DNA from: Zhongshania sp. R06B22
GTDB lineage: Bacteria; Pseudomonadota; Gammaproteobacteria; Pseudomonadales; Spongiibacteraceae
Assembly (NCBI RefSeq): GCF_040892595.1
Contig: NZ_JBFRYB010000001.1
Coordinates: 2,170,001-2,234,000 of the forward strand
DNA: 64,000 nucleotides
Direction of reading: 5' to 3'
The notes under the pieces were generated by a model that worked only from the letters and a program-made list of their open reading frames with translations, searched no databases and was not told the DNA's origin. How positions within the stretch are numbered: position 1 is the first letter of the stretch; each line of letters begins with the position of its first letter. Position numbers and translations under genes: made by a program. This document shows positions 1 to 9,163 of this stretch, piece after piece.

Positions 1-1
1 C

Positions 2-445
2 TTGCCAGGTAAAGTAGGTATTGTATCGCGCTCAGGTACTTTGACTTATGAAGCCGTTAAGCAGACTACTGACTATGGTTTCGGCCAGTCTACCTGTGTA
101 GGTATAGGTGGCGACCCAATTCCAGGCTCTAGCTTCATCGATATTTTGGAAATGTTCCAGAATGATCCACAGACCGAAGCGATCGTCATGATCGGTGAGA
201 TTGGTGGTACTGCTGAAGAAGAAGCGGCTGCTTACATCAAGGCAAACGTAAGCAAGCCTGTTGTATCTTACATTGCTGGTGTTACTGCACCTGCTGGTAA
301 GCGTATGGGGCATGCCGGTGCGATTATCTCTGGTGGTAAGGGTACTGCAGATGAGAAGTTTGCAGCGCTGCAAGATGCTGGTGTTAAAACAGTTCGCTCT
401 TTGGCCGATATAGGCAAAGCGCTTAAGGAAATTACCGGCTGGTAA
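2..445 (+). CDS. sucD: Succinyl-CoA ligase [ADP-forming] subunit alpha, C-terminal part
   Basis: This is the last ~148 codons of the TCA-cycle enzyme that interconverts succinyl-CoA and succinate with formation of a nucleoside triphosphate. The gene enters from the left edge, so the TTG at position 2 is not a real start. The visible part is the ligase half of the subunit. It contains the GHAGAI motif with the histidine (codon 311-313) that is phosphorylated during catalysis, followed by the usual GGKGTADEK stretch and a normal C-terminus ending in ITGW. sucC is expected just upstream. An intrinsic terminator follows 20 bp after the stop, so sucD ends its operon. Confidence 0.97.
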   Translation: MPGKVGIVSRSGTLTYEAVKQTTDYGFGQSTCVGIGGDPIPGSSFIDILEMFQNDPQTEAIVMIGEIGGTAEEEAAAYIKANVSKPVVSYIAGVTAPAGKRMGHAGAIISGGKGTADEKFAALQDAGVKTVRSLADIGKALKEITGW

Positions 446-464
446 GTTCTAGGTACTGTGTTTG

Positions 465-491
465 AAAAAGGCGGCTTCGGCCGCCTTTTTT
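465..491 (+). terminator. Intrinsic terminator of sucD
   Basis: Stem GGCGGC/GCCGCC-type closed by a TTCG tetraloop, flanked by AAAAA on the left and TTTTTT on the right. It sits 20 bp after the sucD stop. Stem and tails match those of the htpG terminator at 4915-4941; only the tetraloop differs. Confidence 0.93.
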
Positions 492-532
492 GGTTTCCGC
501 TTACCTGTTTTACCTCTAATTAAGACCTTGCC

Positions 533-562
533 CAAACAAGTGAATGATGATTCACTTGTTTG
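533..562. promoter_or_regulatory. Perfect 13-bp inverted repeat, candidate TetR operator
   Basis: CAAACAAGTGAAT, a 4-bp spacer (GATG), then the exact reverse complement ATTCACTTGTTTG. The palindrome ends 18 bp before the likely ATG of the TetR-family gene. Its size and two-fold symmetry suit binding by a TetR dimer or pair of dimers, so autoregulation of the TetR gene and control of the acyl-CoA dehydrogenase behind it is the natural inference. No U-run follows, so it is not a terminator. Confidence 0.75.
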
Positions 563-580
563 CTAGTTTATGGAGTCCTT

Positions 581-1198
581 ATGGCATACCGCGAAACGCC
601 CTTGGTGACGCAGCGAAAGGCCGCACAAAAGTCTGCTTTGCTTCACGCCGCTGAATCGCTGGTGAGAGAGGGCGGCTTTGGCGCCTTAACGATTCAAGCT
701 TTGGCGTCTGTGGCTGGGGTTGGGGTTGGCACGGTGTATCGTTATTTTAGCAACAAAGACGAGTTGAGCACCGAGGTCTTCCGTCGCGCGACGATACGCG
801 AGGTGGAAGCCGTGCAGATCGCGCTATTGTCAGAGGGCCCTGTAGCTATTCGTTTGGCTGCGGCGGCGGAAATCTTTGCGCAACGTGCTTTTGCTGCGCC
901 TAAATTGGCCTGGGCGCTTATCGCTGAGCCAGTAGACCCAGCGGTAGATTTAGCACGTTTACAGTATCGTAAAAGGTATTCAGCACTTTTTGAGGCGGTG
1001 ATTTCTGAGGGCGTGGAAACCGGTGTGCTGGCGCCTCAACTTCCGTCTCTGTCGGCAGCGGCCTTGGTGGGAGCAATGGCAGAGAGTCTATTGGGTCCAT
1101 TGGTCCATCCGGGCTGTAACGAACAAACAACCAGCGCGTTGCGAGATTTTTGTTTAAGGGCTGTGGGTTTGGTGGACAGTACGGCCGACAAATCGTAG
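581..1198 (+). CDS. TetR/AcrR-family transcriptional regulator
   Basis: A 205-residue DNA-binding repressor. The N-terminus has the TetR helix-turn-helix: ALTIQALASVAGVGVGTVYRYF followed by KDELSTEVF, the typical recognition-helix and hinge sequence. The rest is an alpha-helical ligand domain with no recognisable ligand signature. I chose ATG 581 over the upstream TTG at 560 because the upstream codons overlap the palindrome at 533-562. The acyl-CoA dehydrogenase gene begins 25 bp after the stop, suggesting a two-gene operon in which the regulator senses an acyl-CoA or a related compound. That ligand is inference only. Confidence 0.9.
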   Translation: MAYRETPLVTQRKAAQKSALLHAAESLVREGGFGALTIQALASVAGVGVGTVYRYFSNKDELSTEVFRRATIREVEAVQIALLSEGPVAIRLAAAAEIFAQRAFAAPKLAWALIAEPVDPAVDLARLQYRKRYSALFEAVISEGVETGVLAPQLPSLSAAALVGAMAESLLGPLVHPGCNEQTTSALRDFCLRAVGLVDSTADKS

Positions 1199-1223
1199 CG
1201 TAATTTGAAATGAGGGGAGAGTG

Positions 1224-2909
1224 ATGTCGTTGATTCAAAATAATTCTGATCCGGCGTTTGGGGTGACTGCTGAGACCCACGAGGTCTTCAATCAAGCTGG
1301 TGCTTTAGAGAACTATAATGTATTCAACTGTGATATCCCGCTGCGAGAAATCCTAGCCCATTTCGGTTTAACTGATACTGCTGAGCTAAGTGCCTACGGC
1401 GCTCGATGTGGCAGCGCAGAAGTGATTGCGTGGGGCTTCGAGGCCAATGAAAACAAGCCTCAATTCGACAGTCATGACCGTGTCGGACATCGTATCGATC
1501 TTGTTAAGTTTCATCCTGCGTATCACCAGTTAATGGATATGGCTCTGAGCGAGGGACTGCATTCTGGACCTTGGCGAGAAAATCCGAAGGCCACCCACCT
1601 TAAGCGCGCAGCGCTAAGCTATATGCAGGCGCAGATTGACGCCGGTCACGGCTGTCCGCTAACCATGACGTTTGCCTCTGTACCTACTGTAAAATTGAGT
1701 CCGCGATTGGCGGAGGTTTGGCTTCCCAAAATTCTCAATAATGCTTATCAGCCTGAGAACGTGCCGTACTTTGAGAAGGACGCCGTGACTATCGGAATGG
1801 GAATGACCGAGAAGCAAGGCGGGTCTGATGTGCGGGCAAATACTAGCGTGGCGACGCCGCTCAGCGAGTCTGGCAATGGTGCCTTATACGTTTTGAACGG
1901 GCATAAATGGTTTTTGTCTGCTCCCATGTGTGATGCGTTTTTAATTCTGGCTCAAGCCAAGGGTGGGTTGAGTTGCTTCTTAGTACCGCGATGGCGTGAG
2001 GATGGCATTAAAAATGGCCTGCATATCCAGCGCCTTAAAAATAAAATGGGCAATGTCTCTAATGCCTCGTCTGAGGTAGAGCTGCGCCAGGCGCAGGGCT
2101 GGTTGGTGGGTGAAGAGGGGCGTGGCGTGGCCGCTATTATCGAAATGGTGGCATTAACCCGCTTTGACTGCATGGTTGGCTCTACGGCCGGACAGCGCCA
2201 AGCGGTTGCGCAAGCGGTAAATCATGCCCAACAACGCTCTTCGTTTGGCGCACGCTTGATTGATCAACCGTTGATGCAGAATGTGTTGGCAGATTTACAG
2301 CTAGAAGTAGAGGGCTCGCTCGCGCTGACGATGCGTATGGCTGCTGCCCTTGATAAGGTGGACGATCCCGCAGAACAATTGCTGATGCGCTTAGGGACCG
2401 CGGTGGGTAAATTTTGGATCTGTAAGCGCACGCCCGGCCATGCCTATGAGGCCATGGAGTGCCTCGGTGGTAACGGCGTGATTGAAAATTGCATTATGCC
2501 AAGATTGTATCGGGAGGCGCCTATTAATGCGATCTGGGAAGGCTCTGGAAATATTCAGGCGTTAGATGTGCTGCGGGCACTGCAGAAAACACCGGCTGTG
2601 CTAGACCGCTGGTTTATTGAAATGGCTAAAACGGCGGGTCGCTATGCATTGCTAGACAGTGCTATAGCTCAGCTTAAGGCGATTTTTTCAAGCTCAAATA
2701 ATCTTGAGTTTCGCGCCCGCTACTTGATTGAGCAGCTAGCATTAACCATGCAAGCGTCATTGCTGATTAGCTCAGCCCCCCAAGCGGTTGCCGACGCATT
2801 TATTCGGTCTCGATTAAGTGGTGGGCAGGGCGTCTATGGGTGTTTGCCCGAGGGCGTTGACGCACTGGCTATTATATCGCGGGTGCTGCCTGATAATCGT
2901 AGTACCTAG
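1224..2909 (+). CDS. aidB: AidB-like acyl-CoA dehydrogenase
   Basis: A FAD-dependent acyl-CoA dehydrogenase of 561 residues. It resembles AidB, the E. coli adaptive-response flavoprotein, along its whole length rather than ordinary ~380-residue dehydrogenases. Shared landmarks are VFNQ near the start, FHPAYHQLM, CPLTMTFAS, the flavin/substrate segment IGMGMTEKQGGSDVRANT, GHKWFLSAPMCDA, LTRFDCMVGS and the C-terminal YREAPINAIWEGSGN with the conserved Glu. ATG 1224 is preceded by a strong GAGGGGAGA ribosome site; GTG 1221 is the alternative. It follows the TetR gene by 25 bp. Whether it acts in DNA-alkylation protection, as proposed for AidB, or in acyl-CoA catabolism cannot be told from sequence. 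Confidence 0.88.
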   Translation: MSLIQNNSDPAFGVTAETHEVFNQAGALENYNVFNCDIPLREILAHFGLTDTAELSAYGARCGSAEVIAWGFEANENKPQFDSHDRVGHRIDLVKFHPAYHQLMDMALSEGLHSGPWRENPKATHLKRAALSYMQAQIDAGHGCPLTMTFASVPTVKLSPRLAEVWLPKILNNAYQPENVPYFEKDAVTIGMGMTEKQGGSDVRANTSVATPLSESGNGALYVLNGHKWFLSAPMCDAFLILAQAKGGLSCFLVPRWREDGIKNGLHIQRLKNKMGNVSNASSEVELRQAQGWLVGEEGRGVAAIIEMVALTRFDCMVGSTAGQRQAVAQAVNHAQQRSSFGARLIDQPLMQNVLADLQLEVEGSLALTMRMAAALDKVDDPAEQLLMRLGTAVGKFWICKRTPGHAYEAMECLGGNGVIENCIMPRLYREAPINAIWEGSGNIQALDVLRALQKTPAVLDRWFIEMAKTAGRYALLDSAIAQLKAIFSSSNNLEFRARYLIEQLALTMQASLLISSAPQAVADAFIRSRLSGGQGVYGCLPEGVDALAIISRVLPDNRST

Positions 2910-2910
2910 T

Positions 2911-2938
2911 CTTGAAAAAATAAGTGATGGCCCCATCT
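2911..2938 (+). promoter_or_regulatory. Sigma-32 heat-shock promoter of htpG
   Basis: CTTGAAAA at 2911-2918, a 12-bp spacer, then CCCCATCT at 2931-2938. This is an essentially perfect match to the RpoH consensus (CTTGAA, 12-14 bp, CCCCATNT). Transcription would start near 2945, about 55 nt before the htpG ATG. The -35 element begins 1 bp after the stop codon of the preceding gene. Confidence 0.93.
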
Positions 2939-3000
2939 TATAGACACTGACCGCTAACGCTGCGGCCACACTAAATTTTTCTTGAACAAAGGTAACAACA

Positions 3001-4905
3001 ATGTCGACAGCAGAAAAAGAAACTCTGGGTTTTCAAACTGAAGCGAAACAAATGCTTCAGCTAATGATTCACTCAATGTATAGCAATAAAGAAATATTTC
3101 TTAGAGAGCTGGTTTCAAACGCCTCAGATGCCGCTGATAAACTGCGCTATGAAGCATTGGGCGACGGCAGCCTGTATGAGGGCGATCCAGAATTACGCAT
3201 TCGCATTACCCTCGACAAAGAGGCCAATACCTTAACCCTTAGCGATAATGGTATTGGTATGTCTCGAGACGAGGTGGTGAGCAATTTGGGCACCATCGCC
3301 CGTTCAGGTACCGCCGAGTTCTTGAAGAACCTCAGCGGAGACGGTAAAAAAGACTCGCAGCTCATCGGTCAATTTGGCGTCGGATTCTACTCTGCGTTCA
3401 TCGTTGCTGAGCGAGTTGAAGTGTTTAGCCGTCGCGCCGGTTTAAGCGCAGCGGAAGCGGTGCACTGGGAATCTACCGGTGAAGCCGATTTCTCAATTGA
3501 ATCTTGCGAAAAAGTAGATCGTGGCACCACCGTGGTTTTGCACTTGCGCGCAGAAGATACTGAATTTGCAGACGATTGGCGGGTGCGTTCAATTATCAAA
3601 AAATACTCAGATCACATTAGTATTCCGGTGCAGATGCTGAGTACACCGCCTGTTGCCAAAGAAGGTGAAGAGCAAAAAGTACCCGAATTTGAAGCGGTAA
3701 ATAGTGCGACTGCACTTTGGACTCGCTCGCGCAGTGACGTGGCCGATGACGAATATCAGGCATTTTATAAGCACGTGAGCCATGACTTTAGTCCTGCGCT
3801 GAGTTGGAGCCACAACAAGGTTGAAGGTAAGCTAGAGTACACCAGCTTGTTATATTTGCCCGGTCAAGCGCCCATGGATTTGTGGAATCGCGATGCGGCC
3901 CGCGGACTAAAACTCTACGTTCAACGCACATTTATTATGGACGATGCAGAGCAATTTTTACCGCTGTATTTGCGCTTTGTTAAAGGTGTTATCGATTCCA
4001 ATGATTTGTCATTAAATGTATCACGTGAGATTTTGCAGCAAGATCCTGCTGTAGATGCCATGAAGAGTGCGGTTACCAAGCGCGTGCTAGATATGTTGGG
4101 CAAACTCGCAAAAAATGACGTAGAGAAATACCAGCAATTTTGGAAAGCCTTCGGTCAAGTTATGAAAGAAGGTCCCGCTGAAGATTTTGGTAACAAGGAA
4201 AAAATTGCCAAATTGCTGCGTTTTGCCACGACTCACGATAATAAGGTCGAGCAGACGCATTCTTTAGAAGACTATGTGTCACGCATGAAAGAAGGTCAGG
4301 CCAAAATTTATTATGTGGCCGCTGAAAGTCATAAAACCGCATCCAGCAGCCCGCATTTAGAAGTATTTCGTAAAAAGGGTATTGAGGTTCTGTTGCTTTC
4401 CGAGCGTGTTGACGATTGGTTGATGAACCACTTGGCTGAGTTTGATGGCAAGTCCTTTTTGGACGTTGGCCGCGGCGAATTGGATCTCGGTGATTTGGAA
4501 GATGAGGAAGAGAAAAAAGCTCAAGAGGTGTTGGCCGAAGAACACAAAGACCTTGTTGAGCGTGTAAAGACCGTATTGGCTGAGAAAGTCGAAGGTGTGC
4601 GGGTTACCAGTCGTTTAACCGAATCGCCAGCATGTTTGGTGGTGACCGAAGACGATATGGGCGCACAAATGCGCAGAATGATGGAGGCTGCTGGCCAAGC
4701 CTTACCGCCTGGCAAGCCTATCTTTGAGCTGAACCCAGGGCATCCTTTAGTGCTTAAACTGGATAAAGAAAGTGATGAGGATCGTTTCGCAGACCTGGTT
4801 GATGTGCTGTTCGACCAAGCTCATCTAGCTGAAGGTGCGCAACTTGAAGATCCAGCCAGCTATGTTCATAAGTTAAATAAGCTGTTGTTGGAACTTAGCG
4901 CATAA
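3001..4905 (+). CDS. htpG: Molecular chaperone HtpG (Hsp90)
   Basis: Cytoplasmic ATP-dependent Hsp90 chaperone, 634 residues, the normal bacterial length. The N-terminal GHKL ATPase domain shows [28 protein letters not shown] and [14 protein letters not shown]. The middle domain has the SREILQQ catalytic-arginine loop, and the C-terminal dimerisation domain follows without the eukaryotic MEEVD tail. AAAGG sits 9 bp before the ATG. The gene has its own sigma-32 promoter and its own terminator, so it is a single-gene heat-shock unit between the AidB-like gene and gpsA. Confidence 0.98.
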   Translation: MSTAEKETLGFQTEAKQMLQLMIHSMYSNKEIFLRELVSNASDAADKLRYEALGDGSLYEGDPELRIRITLDKEANTLTLSDNGIGMSRDEVVSNLGTIARSGTAEFLKNLSGDGKKDSQLIGQFGVGFYSAFIVAERVEVFSRRAGLSAAEAVHWESTGEADFSIESCEKVDRGTTVVLHLRAEDTEFADDWRVRSIIKKYSDHISIPVQMLSTPPVAKEGEEQKVPEFEAVNSATALWTRSRSDVADDEYQAFYKHVSHDFSPALSWSHNKVEGKLEYTSLLYLPGQAPMDLWNRDAARGLKLYVQRTFIMDDAEQFLPLYLRFVKGVIDSNDLSLNVSREILQQDPAVDAMKSAVTKRVLDMLGKLAKNDVEKYQQFWKAFGQVMKEGPAEDFGNKEKIAKLLRFATTHDNKVEQTHSLEDYVSRMKEGQAKIYYVAAESHKTASSSPHLEVFRKKGIEVLLLSERVDDWLMNHLAEFDGKSFLDVGRGELDLGDLEDEEEKKAQEVLAEEHKDLVERVKTVLAEKVEGVRVTSRLTESPACLVVTEDDMGAQMRRMMEAAGQALPPGKPIFELNPGHPLVLKLDKESDEDRFADLVDVLFDQAHLAEGAQLEDPASYVHKLNKLLLELSA

Positions 4906-4914
4906 ATAAGCAGC

Positions 4915-4941
4915 AAAAAGGCGGCGAAAGCCGCCTTTTTT
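4915..4941 (+). terminator. Intrinsic terminator of htpG
   Basis: AAAAAGGCGGC, GAAA tetraloop, GCCGCC followed by six T. Begins 9 bp after the htpG stop. Confidence 0.93.
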
Positions 4942-5001
4942 GTTTTAGTCCGATGCAGCAGTGATAAACTCCCAATAAATAAGACAGGGGTTCAACGGAG
5001 T

Positions 5002-6018
5002 ATGACAAAAAAATATAGAGTCGCGATTCTTGGTGGTGGCAGCTTTGGCACTGCGATAGCGAATATTATGGCGGATAACGGCCATGATACCTGTCAGTGG
5101 ATGAGAACTGGTGAGCGCGTTAAAGAAGTTAACGAATTGCACACTAATGAAGTTTACCTGCCAGGAATACCGCTAAATCCCTCCTTACGAGCAAGCACCG
5201 ATCTCCAAGAAACAGTGGCCGGTTGCGATGCGGTATTTTTTTCCATACCCAGTAAGGCCAGTCGAGAAGTCGCCCGCCAGCTCGCAGACCATTTGGCGCC
5301 GGGTACCATATTGGTCAGCACCACCAAGGGTATCGAGTTCGAAACCAATAAATTAATGAGTGAAGTGTTGCGAGAAGAGCTTCCTCAGGTTCGCTTAGGT
5401 GTTATGAGTGGCCCTAATTTGGCGAAAGAGCTAGCCGCAAGAATGATTACCGGTACGGTGATCGCGAGTGATGATCCTGAACTCAATATCACTATTCAGG
5501 ATATATTGCAGTGCGCCTATTTCCGTGTCTACGCTGGCAGCGATATGTACGGCGTTGAACTGGCTGGCGCATTGAAGAACGTCTATGCCATTACAGCCGG
5601 TATGGCTGCGGCCTTGGGTTGCGGTCACAACACCATTAGTATGTTGATTACTCGTAGTCTGGCAGAAATGAGTCGCTACGCGGTAATAAAAGGCGCTGAC
5701 CCGCTGACCTTTATGGGTTTGGCGGGGGTTGGCGATCTGTTTGTCACTTGCACTTCACCGCTGAGCCGAAACTATCGTGTTGGTTATGAGCTGGGTCAGG
5801 GGCGAGACCTTAATGAGGTGGTTGCAAGTCTTGGTCAGGTGGCCGAGGGTGTTAATACCCTCAGGTTAATGAAAGAGCAGTCTGAAGCCTTGGATATCTA
5901 CATGCCATTGGTTAATGGTCTTTACGATATTATTTATAATGGCCGCGAGGTGGGTGAAGTCATAGGGACTATGATGTGCGCCGAGCAGAGCCGCGACGTA
6001 GAGTTCATCATAAAATAA
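5002..6018 (+). CDS. gpsA: Glycerol-3-phosphate dehydrogenase [NAD(P)+]
   Basis: Makes sn-glycerol 3-phosphate from dihydroxyacetone phosphate, the entry point to phospholipid synthesis. 338 residues, full length. The Rossmann dinucleotide motif GGGSFGTAIA is at residues 11-20, followed by SGPNLAKE and the substrate-binding KNVYAITAGMA segment with the catalytic Lys. GLAGVGDLFVTCTSPLSRN, the other family signature, is present. A GGAG ribosome site lies just upstream of ATG 5002. sixA starts within a few bases of its stop, so gpsA, sixA and the hydrolase gene are probably one transcript. Confidence 0.97.
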   Translation: MTKKYRVAILGGGSFGTAIANIMADNGHDTCQWMRTGERVKEVNELHTNEVYLPGIPLNPSLRASTDLQETVAGCDAVFFSIPSKASREVARQLADHLAPGTILVSTTKGIEFETNKLMSEVLREELPQVRLGVMSGPNLAKELAARMITGTVIASDDPELNITIQDILQCAYFRVYAGSDMYGVELAGALKNVYAITAGMAAALGCGHNTISMLITRSLAEMSRYAVIKGADPLTFMGLAGVGDLFVTCTSPLSRNYRVGYELGQGRDLNEVVASLGQVAEGVNTLRLMKEQSEALDIYMPLVNGLYDIIYNGREVGEVIGTMMCAEQSRDVEFIIK

Positions 6019-6031
6019 CGTAATGGGTTAT

Positions 6032-6511
6032 ATGGAAATTTTGTTAGTACGGCACGGCTCGGCGTCGTGGGATACCAAGACGGATATCGAGCGGGAGTTA
6101 ACTCCTCTAGGTCAGCAAGAAGCCAGCGCTGCAGCAGATTGGATTGGGTGTAGTGGATGGCAGCCAGACGAATTATGGGTCAGTCCCTATCGACGGGCAG
6201 TGCAAACTGCGGCAATTTTAAATCGCGATTGGCAGCTTAAGTCGCGCTTGAAGTCATCATTAACCCCCGATACGCCGCAATCTGAGTTAGAGGCTATGTT
6301 GGCGACATTTCGCGGTGAGCGCCTGCTAGTTGTGTCCCATAACCCCTTATTAAGTAACGCCATAGACTATTGGCACGGTGGTGCTAATAAGAGCTATTGG
6401 GGAATGCAGCCGGCAAGTATGGCTCTGATTCGCGCCGAGGTGTTTGCGCAAGGCTGTGGGAATTTGGAGTGGCTGCGTCATTACCCTAACTACGATCACA
6501 ACGGCCGGTGA
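6032..6511 (+). CDS. sixA: Phosphohistidine phosphatase SixA
   Basis: Small histidine-phosphatase-superfamily protein, 159 residues. The RHG catalytic motif (LLVRHGSASW) starts at residue 6, and the second conserved histidine is in VVSHNPLLS. SixA removes phosphate from histidine phosphotransfer domains in E. coli; the target here is unknown. I prefer ATG 6032 because it gives the short MxxxxxRHG start typical of SixA; ATG 6023 in the same frame is possible and neither has a clear ribosome site. The stop overlaps the GTG of the next gene (GTGA). Confidence 0.88.
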   Translation: MEILLVRHGSASWDTKTDIERELTPLGQQEASAAADWIGCSGWQPDELWVSPYRRAVQTAAILNRDWQLKSRLKSSLTPDTPQSELEAMLATFRGERLLVVSHNPLLSNAIDYWHGGANKSYWGMQPASMALIRAEVFAQGCGNLEWLRHYPNYDHNGR

Positions 6512-7374
6512 GTTCTCGTTCAGCTATTGAAAAGAGCTTTAATGTTGAGGGTTTAAACATTGCGGCTAAGCTCTGGGGAGACGACTCTGGATTTCCTGTT
6601 ATTGCTTTGCACGGCTGGTTGGACAATGCGGCGAGTTTCGATGTTCTCGCTGAACAACTTCCTAGTTTACAGATTTTAGCCCTAGATCTGCCTGGACACG
6701 GCTTGAGTGATCACAAACCGCCATCTGGGGACTACGCGATTTGGGATGATTTACGCTGCATTGTTTCAGTGGCTGATCAGATGGGCTGGCAGGAGTTTTC
6801 TCTGCTAGGTCATTCGCGCGGAGCCATTATCGCGGCCTTGCTCAGTGCAGCTACTCCTGAGCGAATACGCCATTTGATCTGTCTAGATGGTTTATTGCCG
6901 CCGCCGGAAACGGCTACTAATTTCCCAGCCCAAATGGCCAAATATCTTAAAGATTATACTCAAACGAGTCGCTCAAGAGGCGATAAAGGTCATGCCGATT
7001 TTGATGCCGCTGTCACCGCCCGGTGTAAAGCAACATCAATGGCTCCGGTTGCGGCGGCATTGATAGTGGCGCGAGGGTCTGTTCAGGCTGATGATGGCCG
7101 CTATTATTGGCGCAGTGATAAACGGCTAAAGTTAGCATCGCCGGTGAAATTAAGCCTTGAACAACTGCAGGCTGCTATCGACGCGATTGCCGCGCCGGCT
7201 ATGTTAATTTTGGCTAAGCAAGGGTTTGGCGAGTGGCTTGCTACCTTGCCGGTAAATATAGGGAGTCGCTTTAGTGTGCGGGAAATTGACGGACATCACC
7301 ACTGTCATATGGAAGGCCAATCATCGCAGATAGCGGCTTGGATAATGGAATTTCTGTATTCAGGTAGTGGGTGA
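6508..7374 (+). CDS. Alpha/beta hydrolase (serine hydrolase-like)
   Basis: 288-residue alpha/beta-hydrolase-fold enzyme. LHGWLDNAASF forms the oxyanion region, LALDLPGHGLSDH follows, the nucleophile elbow is GHSRG with the catalytic serine, and a histidine-rich segment DGHHHCHME near the C-terminus supplies the catalytic His. The overall pattern is like the SERHL/lipase-like group that often follows sixA in pseudomonads. Substrate unknown. GTG start overlaps the sixA stop by 4 bp, which implies translational coupling. No signal peptide. Confidence 0.87.
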   Translation: MSSRSAIEKSFNVEGLNIAAKLWGDDSGFPVIALHGWLDNAASFDVLAEQLPSLQILALDLPGHGLSDHKPPSGDYAIWDDLRCIVSVADQMGWQEFSLLGHSRGAIIAALLSAATPERIRHLICLDGLLPPPETATNFPAQMAKYLKDYTQTSRSRGDKGHADFDAAVTARCKATSMAPVAAALIVARGSVQADDGRYYWRSDKRLKLASPVKLSLEQLQAAIDAIAAPAMLILAKQGFGEWLATLPVNIGSRFSVREIDGHHHCHMEGQSSQIAAWIMEFLYSGSG

Positions 7375-7412
7375 GGTTTGAGTGCTAGGCGTGAGCAAAA
7401 AGTGCCTATTAA

Positions 7413-7439
7413 GGCCCACATAAACCATGTTAGTGGGCC
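7413..7439. terminator. Hairpin between convergent genes
   Basis: Perfect GGCCCAC/GTGGGCC stem with a 13-nt loop in the short gap between the hydrolase (+) and folE (-). U-tracts are poor in both directions, so a bidirectional terminator is plausible but weak. Confidence 0.45.
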
Positions 7440-7452
7440 ACTGACGTTGAGC

Positions 7453-7995
7453 TTATAAAGTCAGCAGTGACAGAAACTCAGTGCGAGTGGCTTGGTTTGT
7501 CTTAAACGCTCCCAGCATTGCGCTGGTGCGCATTACCGAGTTTTGTTTTTCAACTCCCCGCATCATCATGCACATATGGCGGGCTTCGATAATGACGCCA
7601 ACCCCGTCAGCACCTGTTACGTCCATCATAGTATTCGCAATTTGAGTTGTTAGACCTTCTTGGATTTGTAAACGTCTGGCGTACAAATCGACGATACGGG
7701 CCACTTTTGAAAGGCCGAGTACCTTGCCCCGGGGAATATAGGCAACATGGCATTTGCCAATAAAGGGAAGCAAATGGTGTTCGCATAGCGAGTACAGTTC
7801 AATGTCGGACACCACAACCATCTCATTGCAGTCGGACTCGAACAGAGCGCCGTTGACGACCTCTTTAACATTGCGACGATAGCCCTCTGTCAAGAATTCA
7901 AACGCTTTCGCTGCTCGGGCTGGCGTATCTAATAGCCCATCACGACTAGGATCTTCGCCGATTTGTTTAATAATATCTGCAAACGCCTTTTCCAC
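7453..7995 (-). CDS. folE: GTP cyclohydrolase I
   Basis: Converts GTP to 7,8-dihydroneopterin triphosphate, the first step of folate/pterin synthesis. 180 residues, normal for the compact bacterial form. Family signatures: [19 protein letters not shown] with the zinc Cys and His, GLSKVARIV, and [12 protein letters not shown] with the second zinc Cys. It is transcribed alone, divergent from prmB and convergent with the hydrolase gene. A pterin-4a-carbinolamine dehydratase gene lies elsewhere in the window (28.1 kb) but is not linked. Confidence 0.97.
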   Translation of the reverse strand: MEKAFADIIKQIGEDPSRDGLLDTPARAAKAFEFLTEGYRRNVKEVVNGALFESDCNEMVVVSDIELYSLCEHHLLPFIGKCHVAYIPRGKVLGLSKVARIVDLYARRLQIQEGLTTQIANTMMDVTGADGVGVIIEARHMCMMMRGVEKQNSVMRTSAMLGAFKTNQATRTEFLSLLTL

Positions 7996-8168
7996 TTTTT
8001 ATCCTTCATGCGTATTGGGGTGCGAATGGTAGCAAACCCAGGTTAACTTTCCAAACGATCTCGAGTAAAGCAGTGTCCAGAACAAACGCTTTTAAGAGCC
8101 TTGTTAAACAGTGCAGGAATAATCGTCTGGGTCGTGTAAAATTATCTCTTTATGTATTGGATGATGTC

Positions 8169-9086
8169 GTGAGCCAAAAACAAAATATTAGCAGTGATCT
8201 CCTGACCATTCGCGACTATCTTCGCTGGGGTATTAGCGAGTTCGGGCGCGCTGGTCTGTTCTTTGGCCATGGCACTGATAATGCGTACGACGAAGCACGG
8301 GTTTTGGTTTCGCATGTTTTAAGTTTATCTTTTGATTTTTCACCGGACTTATTAGATGCGCGTTTAACGATGGCTGAGCGCGAAGCGGTCTTGACGCTGC
8401 TTCAGCGCCGCATTGATGAGCGTGTTCCTGCAGCGTATCTAAGTCGAGAAGCTTGGTTTGCAGGGCTGTCTTTTTATGTGGACGAGCGAGTGCTGGTGCC
8501 ACGCTCGCCAATAGCCGAGCTAATCGCCCAGGATTTCGAACCGTGGTTGTCGGGTATTTACCCTCAACGTATTCTCGACCTCTGTTCGGGAAGCGGTTGT
8601 ATCGGCATTGCCTGTGCCTATCAGTTTGAGGATGCCAGTGTCGATCTTGCAGATATTTCGCTGGATGCCATTAATGTCGCCGACATAAATATTGCTCGTC
8701 ATGACCTATCTGAGCGAGTGCGTGCGGTGCAGTCTGATGTCTTTGAATGGTTGGCGGGTGAGCGTTACGATCTTATTGTGAGTAATCCACCGTATGTCGA
8801 TTCCGCAGATTTAGCAGCTATGCCCGCTGAATATCATCGCGAGCCCGCCCTAGGTTTGGCGTCTGGTCCTGATGGCTTGGATATCACGCGGCAAATTCTG
8901 CGTCACGCCGCAGATCACCTGACCACGGGGGGCGTCTTGGTCGTTGAGGTCGGTAATAGCTGTATAGCATTAGACGCGGCATTCCCAGCGGTGCCATTTA
9001 TGTGGCTTGAGTTTGAGCGCGGCGGGCATGGCGTGTTTGTTATGACCCGTGAACAATTGCTTGAATATGCTGACAGTTTCGCGTGA
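8169..9086 (+). CDS. prmB: Ribosomal protein L3 N5-glutamine methyltransferase
   Basis: SAM-dependent methyltransferase that modifies a glutamine of ribosomal protein L3. The helical N-terminal domain carries [20 protein letters not shown] and [11 protein letters not shown]. The Rossmann domain has [15 protein letters not shown] and the catalytic SNPPYVD motif, and the C-terminus matches PrmB ([18 protein letters not shown]). I chose GTG 8169 (305 residues): it has a GGA 7 bp upstream and agrees with the family length. The longer reading from GTG 8073 adds 32 residues of non-family sequence. aroC follows but has its own promoter. Confidence 0.93.
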   Translation: MSQKQNISSDLLTIRDYLRWGISEFGRAGLFFGHGTDNAYDEARVLVSHVLSLSFDFSPDLLDARLTMAEREAVLTLLQRRIDERVPAAYLSREAWFAGLSFYVDERVLVPRSPIAELIAQDFEPWLSGIYPQRILDLCSGSGCIGIACAYQFEDASVDLADISLDAINVADINIARHDLSERVRAVQSDVFEWLAGERYDLIVSNPPYVDSADLAAMPAEYHREPALGLASGPDGLDITRQILRHAADHLTTGGVLVVEVGNSCIALDAAFPAVPFMWLEFERGGHGVFVMTREQLLEYADSFA

Positions 9087-9090
9087 GTTT

Positions 9091-9119
9091 CTGACTGTTT
9101 CCGCAGTTTGCCGTATAAT
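9091..9119 (+). promoter_or_regulatory. Sigma-70 promoter of aroC
   Basis: CTGACT at 9091-9096, 17-bp spacer, perfect TATAAT at 9114-9119. Predicted start near 9126, about 38 nt before the aroC ATG. Confidence 0.6.
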
Positions 9120-9163
9120 CCTTCATCAGTTTAGTGTCATTTAAAGTAGCGTCAGGAAATTTC

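Noticed and set aside
560..580. Upstream TTG start for the TetR gene
   Set aside because: It would place the first codons inside the 533-562 palindrome; ATG 581 gives the usual family start.
918..1295. 125-codon minus-strand ORF
   Set aside because: Shadow of the TetR and AidB-like genes, Pro/Arg-rich with no family features.
8073..8168. 32-residue N-terminal extension of PrmB from GTG 8073
   Set aside because: Extra residues do not match the family; GTG 8169 has a ribosome site and gives normal length.
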